Below are positions 56,856-64,000 of a stretch of DNA of 64,000 bases, in pieces; the stretch's first letter is position 1, and every line of letters starts with the position of its first letter. The DNA is taken from positions 361,957 to 425,956 of the forward strand of contig QKWP01000222.1 of the NCBI GenBank assembly GCA_003550325.1, given 5' to 3'. Source of the stretch: Gigaspora rosea (lineage: Eukaryota > Glomeromycota > Glomeromycetes > Diversisporales > Gigasporaceae). Both the position numbers and the translations under genes were made by a program. The notes under the pieces are model-generated. The model was not told where the DNA came from. It saw only the letters and a list, made by a program, of their open reading frames with translations, and made no database searches.

Positions 56856-58285
56856 TGGATATGAAGTCTGCAAACTAGTTTAAGTTTGAATATATATATG
56901 TATCTTTTGGTGCTACATATGTTTACTTAGAACATAAAGTTAAATTCAATTAGTAAAATTTAGAAAATTATAGTATTTTGTATAATTTATTAATAAAATT
57001 ATTTAATCTTATATAGATAAATCTGTGTTACTATTAGTGATATGCTTATATATTTCATTTCTATCTGATTTGTTAAATCTTTTAATCATCATTAATATTA
57101 CATTGTATAAATAAATAAATCAGGTTTTTTGTTAATCTTTGAAAATAATTAATTATATTGTTTTATAATTATATTATAGAAATATTTTAATCATTAATAA
57201 TATAAAACTTTAAAATAAATAAAAATATTTTTTTAAAAAATTATATATTAGCTATTTTTAGATTAAATATTTAGTATAACAAGCTTATATTATACATGTG
57301 CATTGGTATAAATATAATAAATATACTATATAAATTTTGTTAAGTTTGAATTACAAGTTATAGAGAAATTAAGCTTTAAAGTTATTTAATTTAGCTTAAA
57401 AAATGTATTTAAAATAGTATAATTTAATTTAAAATCTATATACTAAGTTAAGTTTTCAAAATTATAAATTAAAAACAAAATAATAAATTTTTTTAAATTA
57501 TATATTTTAAATAAAAAAATGTTTAAAAAATTCTATACAGTAGTTTTTAAGAAATTTAATTTTAAAAATTTAATATATTTTTAAAGTATTTTATATATTT
57601 TACTATATATGTTTTGAAAGTTTTTTTTATTGTAATAAAAAATTTTACTAAAAAAATAATAAAACATGTTTTAAAAAACTAGCATTTTTGTGAGCCATAA
57701 ACCAACTTTACTTAAGAACCCAATATCAATTATAATAATAAAATTCTGTGCCAATAGTGATTTTTTGTTTAATAGCTTTTTTCTAACTTTATATAAATTT
57801 TAAATTTTAGTATTAAAACAAGTTGCTATTAATAAAATGTTTTATTTTATATATAAAATAATTAAATAAAAGTTATTTTTTTTCTATAATCTAAAATTAT
57901 ATTTTTTTAAGTTTATATTTAAAAAAATTTTTATTAACTTTTATTTGGTGTGCAAATCTTTTTGCACCAGACTATACAACTATGGCATCGAACTATAGCT
58001 TCAAAATTTAAAATTAGTAAAGCAAATAAAGGATAAAAGATATTTGAGCTTAATGTTCTTTTCCTTTATATTTGTAGAGTATTAATTCTTAAAAAATTTT
58101 TTTAATTATATATTAGTAATTTTACAAAAATTAGAATTTTATTAATATCTGAGAAAATCCAATTAATTTATTTTTCTAATTTATATTTTTTTGCTCGATT
58201 TTGATTTCTTTCATAAACTTTTATTATTATATAATTGTTGCTATTCACATTCTACTTTAAATTAACTAAGATTTTTTATATCTTT
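56856..58285. other. Extremely AT-rich stretch
   Basis: Long A and T runs; no gene, TIR or tandem array recognised. 57950-58285 may hold the far 3' end of the transposase-like relic. Confidence 0.3.
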
Positions 58286-58827
58286 TTCACTAAAAGGTAT
58301 TTTTCTATAAATTCTTACAATAAAAACAAAATATATAAATATCCTTCATTATTATATAAAATAGCAAGTACATGTCTGGCATTATAAAAGCTCCAATAAT
58401 CAATTTTTTTTATCAAAGTAAACCAATTTTATATAATTAAATGATTCATTTGCTAAAGTTCTGTATATGGTTGCTAAGCTCTATCCAACTAGTAAATGAA
58501 AAATAGTTTGAAGCAATTGGCAAAATTTTGTAATCTCTAAAGTAATAAAGTTTTAAAAGTAGGCTCTTGCAACATAATTGAAAAAACTTTTTTGTTCAAC
58601 AAAAATTATTCTAGCATAAACTATGATTATTATATAAATATTTAATAAGATCTTTAATTTGTATTTCTTTAAATTCTTTTTCAGTAGGTGTTAATTTTAA
58701 GGAATTTTCTTTTCTCAAGCTAGCAGAATAAATACATCCATTAAAAATATTGTAGTATATATCATTTAAAATATACTATTGCTTATATTGTAGTTTAGCT
58801 ATATATTTTTTAAATTATTTTAGTTAA

Positions 58828-59422
58828 TACAGTCAAACATCAATATAATTACCAGTTCAGAAAACAAGAATCTGGTAATTACAACAAGTTGTGACTATAT
58901 AAAGATCAAATTTTATATAGTTTATAATTGTTAAAGCTTAAAAATAGCATGACTATATCAAGGTTGTGACCAGTGTTTAAAATTTGATGTTCTCATGTTC
59001 TCATGAGAATACTAATTTTTTTTAAGAACATTAATATTTAAAATAATGTTCTCTTATTTGAGAATATTTTGTACTAATAAAATATTCTCAAAATATTATT
59101 AGTATTAGTTTTTTTTTACAAATTTGAAGAAGAGATTTATAGTTGCAAAAAGTTAAATAAGTATATCATATGATCAATTCAACCAATTTAAATGTTCTAA
59201 GCACTATTAAAATCAGAAAGCCTTTGTCTATAACTTTACTTAAAAGTCCAAGATAGGTTTATACAATAAAAATATATACATATTTAAAAAATAAAATTCT
59301 ATATAATGAGAACATTAAAAATTTTTTGAGAACATTAATACTCTAAATTTAGTTCATTTGAGAACATAATTTTGAATTTGAATTTTAAACACTGGTTGTG
59401 ACTATAATGAGATTTGACTGTA
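58828..59422. mobile_element. TA-flanked MITE with CAGTCAAA ends, hosting a hAT MITE
   Basis: CAGTCAAACATCAATATAAT (58830) and GAGATTTGACTG (ending 59420), TA on both sides. It lies within the transposase relic and is itself interrupted by the hAT-type element 58971-59394. Without that insert it is ~160 bp. Confidence 0.75.
58963..59402. mobile_element. 424-bp hAT-type MITE with GTTGTGAC duplication
   Basis: Element 58971-59394 with ends CAGTGTTTAAAATTTGA / TTGAATTTTAAACACTG, flanked by perfect 8-bp GTTGTGAC (58963-58970, 59395-59402). Words GAGAACATTAAT and ATGTTCTCAT recur in both orientations. Confidence 0.92.
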
Positions 59423-60108
59423 ATTTTAAATTTATAAATATTTTTTTTATATTACCTAATGCTTTTCGAATATTTTTAATCACGTATTTTATATCAGCAA
59501 ATATTTAATTTATAATATTTACATTAGATAAAGTTTTATTTGTATCAAATTTACTATCAACACATATATTGATTAGAAAATCTTAATTATAATAGTTAAT
59601 ATTGGTGTAATTTGTTGCAATAAATTGATAGGTATTGCATGTTCTATTTGTTTTGAACTAGCATTAAAATTTCTATTAAAAATAATATATGCAAATTTAG
59701 TTTTATTATTTTAATAGTTCATGTTTTCTGAACAGTATAAAAGGCAATAATGGGTTTATAAAAATATTCTATATAATATATATATTTTAAATATAGTTAA
59801 AGAAAAAATTTACTATTAATTTTAATTTGGCATATGAATTTACTACTAGCTGGCTTAGTATTTCTTCTATAATCCCAAGAACAATTAAAAGACATAGCTA
59901 TAATTTTTTTTTATAATATTTTTTGATATTATTTAAACATTTAATTAATGCTTTTGTTGCTAATTCTTTTGTATTTATTACTAAATTATCAAGGATTTTA
60001 TTTTGATATATATTGTTATAGAATAGGTTTTAATTTTGGTAGAAATTAGTTTGAAAATTAGAACTTAATAAGGAAATTTTGTAATAACTGTATTTAGTAA
60101 TAGTGATA

Positions 60109-60524
60109 TGTGAAATTAATGTGCAATGACACTCAATGACGCTTAGCGACGCTTAACGACGCTTAGCGACGCTTAGCTCAATAGATATATAAACCCACCT
60201 TATTTCCCTTAGTTTTAGACAGATCCAGACATTGTATTTTATCTTTACCTTTATATTATTTATCCTCCTCTCTTATTATTAATAAACTCTTGGGATTTCT
60301 AAGGAACAGACACCTTGGAATAGCCCTCTTGTTAAATTAATAAACTGTGTATTATCTCTTGTTGTTTTATACCGAACTGCCTCAGAGAAGTGTGTAGTTT
60401 CTTACAGACATAAAAGAAACTATACTTCCCTCTTGCACACCGCTTCACGCCCAAAGTAAGGGATCTCAGGAGCCGTGTGATTGTTACTCTATCGGAATTA
60501 AAGAAGGCTTCCGGTACTGTAACA
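60109..60524 (+). repeat. Putative 5' LTR of a retrotransposon
   Basis: Starts TGTGAAATTAATG and ends ACTGTAACA, immediately followed by a primer-binding-like TTTGGTGCC. Contains CGACGCTTAG tandem words (60128-60178), TATATAAA at 60187 as a likely TATA box, and AATAAA at 60282. The matching 3' LTR would lie beyond 64000, so the borders are provisional. Confidence 0.65.
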
Positions 60525-60542
60525 TTTGGTGCCTTCTGGCGG
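60525..60542 (+). promoter_or_regulatory. Primer-binding site
   Basis: TTTGGTGCCTTCTGGCGG directly after the ...TAACA end of the LTR; TGGTGCC-type sites are usual for tRNA-primed fungal LTR elements. The exact tRNA is not identified. Confidence 0.55.
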
Positions 60543-60829
60543 AAACCTATTTAAATTATTGAATATTATTAAAGAATTTGGAAATCTTATTATTACTTTT
60601 GGCAGAAATTTAATTTTTTTTTTTGGCTGTTACTAACCCTCTTGCTGTTGATTGCACTCTTATTATTCTCTTACAACTTACTTGGAATTTTCTTTTTGTT
60701 GGATACTAACTATTTACTATATTTAGGAGATTAAAATTTTGTTAACAACTTACTACTAACCTTTTATTTTGGAGGTATTTTATTATTCTTTTATTAGTTT
60801 CCTTAAGACTTGGGAACTGCCTTTTCTAT

Positions 60830-63547
60830 ATGAATAGAGCGTATGAACTATACTTAGAACAAATTGAAGTACACGAAACAAGTCATCCTTCCTCACTTGC
60901 GGTAGACGTTTTGCAAGCCTACCATCCTGATTTATCCTGTACTATCTGTTACCCTGTTGCTAATTTATACCGTCCCTTTCGCCGATTCTGGGGAACGTAT
61001 CGAGACAATTATTTTGCTACCCAATACTCACAAAAGACAAACGACTCTTACTGTATTTTAGTTGCTGCTACTGATTATAATACTGCTAGAGCTGCTGCTC
61101 GAGATATTGTTTTTAGTTGCCGCTATAACAACGACCTATTAGACCCAAAAGAAGTTATTGCTGGTCTACTCCTTGCACATACCCCCTATACTCTTGCACC
61201 TACCTTACCTCTTAATTTTGAAGCTACCCTACTTGATCTTCACATTGAGGACCTCTTACCTTCTACACCTGCTTCAACTCGACCAAGGACTGAAAACCTT
61301 CTATTCGATTTTCAAAATCAACTAGGAAGAACTGAATTAAATTTTGACGTTTCTCCACCCAGATCTATATTCACCTTAGGACCTGAACAATTAGCTGATA
61401 CTGGTGTTGGTTCTTCCACTAATACTTATATACCAATCCCTCCAAGCCTTGCACTTCCTTCTTCACCTATCTCAGAAATTCCATATCATTATACTCGAGA
61501 AACTACTCCTCCTCCACGAAATCGCCTCTTTCGCTATTTACAACAAACCTTTTCTCCTGCTCGCACAACTGTTCCTCCATCTCCTCTTGTAACTGAATAT
61601 TACCCAACTGTTAATTTAGATATAAACGTTACCCCACGCCATACACCTCCATTACTTAATACTCCTCCTCTTAACGACCAAAATTTAATTGACCCTCTCG
61701 ACCATTATATTCAAAACCAAGACGCTACTATTGTTAGAGCTGACTCTCCTCCACAATCCGAGGAAATAAATTTACAACCTCTTGTTGAAGAATTAAACCC
61801 TATCCTACCTCCTAACCAACCAGAAAACCTAATGGGTGATCAAGCTTTACAAGATGCTGCGCAAGCAATAACTGATCTTGCCAATGCCCTTGGACAAGGC
61901 TCTGAGAAAACTCTTATTACTGTTGCAGATTTTTACGGTGACGGAACCCAAGACCCTGCTGACTGGCTGAAGGAATTTCGAAGAGCCGCTACTGCCAACC
62001 GATGGAGTGCTGAACGGAAACTTCAGCTTGCTCCTGTGTACCTTAAAGGTGTTGCTCTAGACTAGTATACTGCTTTAAACCCGGTACCCAATGTTTTTAA
62101 TGATAACAACAACCAGAACCGAAGTTTCCAGCATCTTTTTAAGACACGTTTCTATACTACTAAGCAAAAGGCCCTTTGGCAAAAACAACTTTTCGAAATT
62201 AAGCAAGGACCCACTGAAACAGTGGATGGATATGTCAACCGATTTCGTACATTGCAAACGAAAGTGGACCCAACCGGTGTTTTTCCCGCTGATTTTGTTA
62301 AACAACTTTTTATCCAAGGCTTACGTTCTGAGTATGCAGTTAATGTTCAAGCTGCTATACCTAATACCCTGACCGATGCTATTGAAGTAGCCCTCCACTG
62401 GGAAACTGGAAAATTAATGACTACCCCTACTACCAATACCGACCAAGCTATTCAACAACTTACAGACCAAATTGCTAAGCTTAGTATTAATTTAGCCCAG
62501 ACACAGACCACACCTACCTCTTCTGTTAATTATGCTGACAACCGTGCCCAAACCCCTCGAATGAAAGAGCCTCCTATCTGCTATTATTGTGGACGCACTG
62601 GACATTTTATTCGTGATTGTAATAGTAGAAAACAGGACCAACGACAAGGATCCAATTCTCGTCGTAATAATAATAACAATAACTGGAACAGAAATAACAA
62701 CCAAAATAGGGACCGAAATGGTCGCTCTTCTGATCGCTATTCCAATAACAGAGACCGTTCTCGCAGTCGCAATAATTCTCGTCCTAGAAGCCAATCTAGA
62801 GATAATAATTATAGAAGCCGAAATAATGATAACTATCACTCTTACCAAAACTCCTCTAATCGATCTCCTTCGCCTTATCATCGAAGTGTTAATTATCTTA
62901 CACAAAATCAGACTCAGACACCCTCTCTTACTGCTAGCAAGTGGAAAACGCTACTCAATAATCCATCTATCCGAGGTGCCTTGGCTACTCACCTGTATGA
63001 GGAAGCCAAAAATGCCAACCTTGTTCAAACCCCTGCGTATACTACACCTGTCAAATGTAATGTCTCTCTTCAGAATAAACCTTACCAAGCTATTATTGAT
63101 AGTGGTGCTTCAATCAGCATGATTGCTCACAAGGCAGTCAAAGAACTTGAATTGACTATTGAAAAGGCCTCTAACAGCCTTATTGTTCCTGCAGTTGGAA
63201 CTTCTACTCGGCCTTTAGAGATTATAAAAGACCTGCCAATTGAAATTGATCACATTACTATCACACTTACTGTAAAAGTAGTAGACACTACTTCTTACTC
63301 ACTTCTATTAGGAAATAACTAGAATCAAAAAGTGGAAGCAAATTATAATTGGAAAAATGGTTGTTATACTTTTAAATGGGAAAACAAGAAACATACTATC
63401 CCTACTACTTATGAAAGTAACCAACCTCTACCCAGTCAACCCACTGTGACTGCACCAGATGAATTAGACCTTTATGAACCAGAATACTTATACCCTCGAG
63501 AAGCTTATACTTTCGATCGAGAAGACTCAGACAAACTCCTTCACTAG
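60830..63547 (+). pseudogene. Gag - CCHC - aspartic protease of an LTR retrotransposon, with nonsense codons
   Basis: One frame runs from ATG 60830 through an unrecognised ~330-aa N-terminal part (Pro/Thr-rich linker), a Gag capsid-like region (ADFYGDGTQDPADWLKEF, about 61928-61981, to LFIQGLRSEY), a CYYCGRTGHFIRDC zinc knuckle (62578-62619), an RS/N-rich basic tract, and a retropepsin with IIDSGAS (about 63092-63112) and LLLGN. It is broken by TAG at 62063-62065, where Gag expects the Trp of a W-Y motif, and by TAG at 63320-63322, where the protease end expects GNDW. The frame then continues to a third TAG (63545-63547). Reverse transcriptase is outside the window. The order Gag-PR fits Ty3-like elements. 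Confidence 0.85.
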
Positions 63548-64000
63548 ACGAAAATGAATGGACCACTTATCATTCTCGCCGTAGAAACAGAAAAGCTCCT
63601 AAACAGAATGTCAGTGGAAATTGTGGTTCTCCTGACCACCTCTTTGCAAATTGTCCTACCAACCAATGTAATCGATGCCAGGAATTTGGCCACATCGCTG
63701 TTAAATGCCCTAAACAAGCCCCAAGACGTACCACCTGCCCTACTTGTCTTGACTCCAACCACCTATATAGGGACTGCCCCAATAATGTCTGCAAAGGATG
63801 CAGTACGTTAGAACATATTGAAGCCTACTGTCCTCTTGCCACTTGGAAAAGACAAAATTTGGTTTACCAGTGTGGATGTACTCTTGATCAAGTTGATAGT
63901 AATCGCCTATCTAACTATAGCTCTTGCCTACCCACCATTGTTGTCAATGTAGAGTTCCTAACAGACCTGAAGTCCTTAGACTTCTTGAAGAGAAACTTGT
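63517..64000 (+). CDS. Second zinc-knuckle segment in the -1/+2 frame, partial at window edge
   Basis: In a frame different from the gag-protease frame an open stretch runs to the edge. It has ENEWTTYHSRRRNRK, then CNRCQEFGHIAVKC, CPTCLDSNHLYRDC and a third CKGCSTLEHIEAYC knuckle, preceded by a partial GNCGSPDHLFANC. Overlap with the previous frame near 63517-63547 suggests either ribosomal frameshifting or an indel. Downstream polymerase is presumed beyond 64000. Confidence 0.65.

Larger units (their letters stand above)
58290..60020 (-). pseudogene. Mutator-like (MULE) transposase relic, probable
   Basis: Minus-strand blocks in order: LDNLVINTKELATKALI (about 59990-59940), MSFNCSWDYRRNTKPASS (about 59900-59845), KPIIAFYTVQK, AIPINLLQQITPIL (about 59640), CVDSKFDTNKTLSNVNIIN, a KNIRKALGNI block (about 59470), then DYWSFYNARHVLAILYNN (about 58420-58360). 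Many frameshifts and stops; a 595-bp MITE lies between blocks. The order (SW.. motif, D of CVDSKFD, ADIK..KNIRK) recalls Mutator-type DDE transposases seen in glomeromycete genomes, but assignment is from motif impression only. Confidence 0.5.

Noticed and set aside
62492-63122. Ile-rich reading frames opposite or shifted to gag
   Set aside because: Shadows of the Asn/Arg-rich linker after the zinc knuckle.
1-64000. Reassigned TAG codon (Trp) explaining the in-frame stops
   Set aside because: The intact FMO ends at a TAG exactly at the family's normal length, and the lesions occur only in transposon genes, so decay is simpler.

Overview
The window looks like nuclear DNA of an arbuscular-mycorrhizal (Glomeromycotina) fungus, most likely Rhizophagus or a close relative. 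This is inferred from about 75-80% A+T, short GT-AG introns, an HSP70-12-like gene, TLDc and DUF4419 relics, DUF659/hAT transposase and an overwhelming load of transposon debris. No organism-specific marker proves the species. Two single 'n' bases (5137, 50421) mark contig joins.

Layout. 1-1250: a frameshifted DUF4419-family relic split by a TA-targeting MITE. 1251-8750: a transposon cluster: CAGCTG-ended (mariner-like) MITEs, a small hAT-like MITE, a 4.1-kb hAT element with a dead BED/DUF659/hAT transposase (partly duplicated by an assembly error), and a 1.46-kb CAGCTG-ended element filled with a minisatellite. 9892-12610: HSP70-12-like gene, minus strand, eight recognisable exons. 13-37 kb: gene-free, nested repeats, including hAT-type elements with 8-bp target duplications, a 1.6-kb array of ~195-bp palindromes, a perfect 51-bp-arm palindrome, a tandem array of a coding-like ~323-bp unit, and a TLDc relic. 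37807-40093: intact nine-exon flavin-containing monooxygenase gene, minus strand, the best gene here. 40-49 kb: AT-rich repeats and a second palindrome-array element. 49651-50043: small ORF with weak HMG-box resemblance. 51.6-59.4 kb: more hAT-type elements, one carrying a full-length ~1.04-kb tRNA-headed retroposon, and a broken gene that may be a Mutator-like transposase. 60109-64000: 5' part of an LTR retrotransposon (LTR, primer-binding site, gag, CCHC knuckle, retropepsin, then a second knuckle cluster in a shifted frame), running off the edge.

Only two genes appear functional (FMO and probably the HSP70-like gene), with a possible third at 49.7 kb. They are transcribed independently. 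Most promising for novelty: (1) the long tRNA-headed retroposon, present as a full-length and a 5'-truncated copy, both with 18-bp target duplications and no TTTT in the full-length body; (2) TIR-bounded elements made of tandem ~190-bp palindromes; (3) hAT-type elements whose interiors repeat a short 'word' private to each element.
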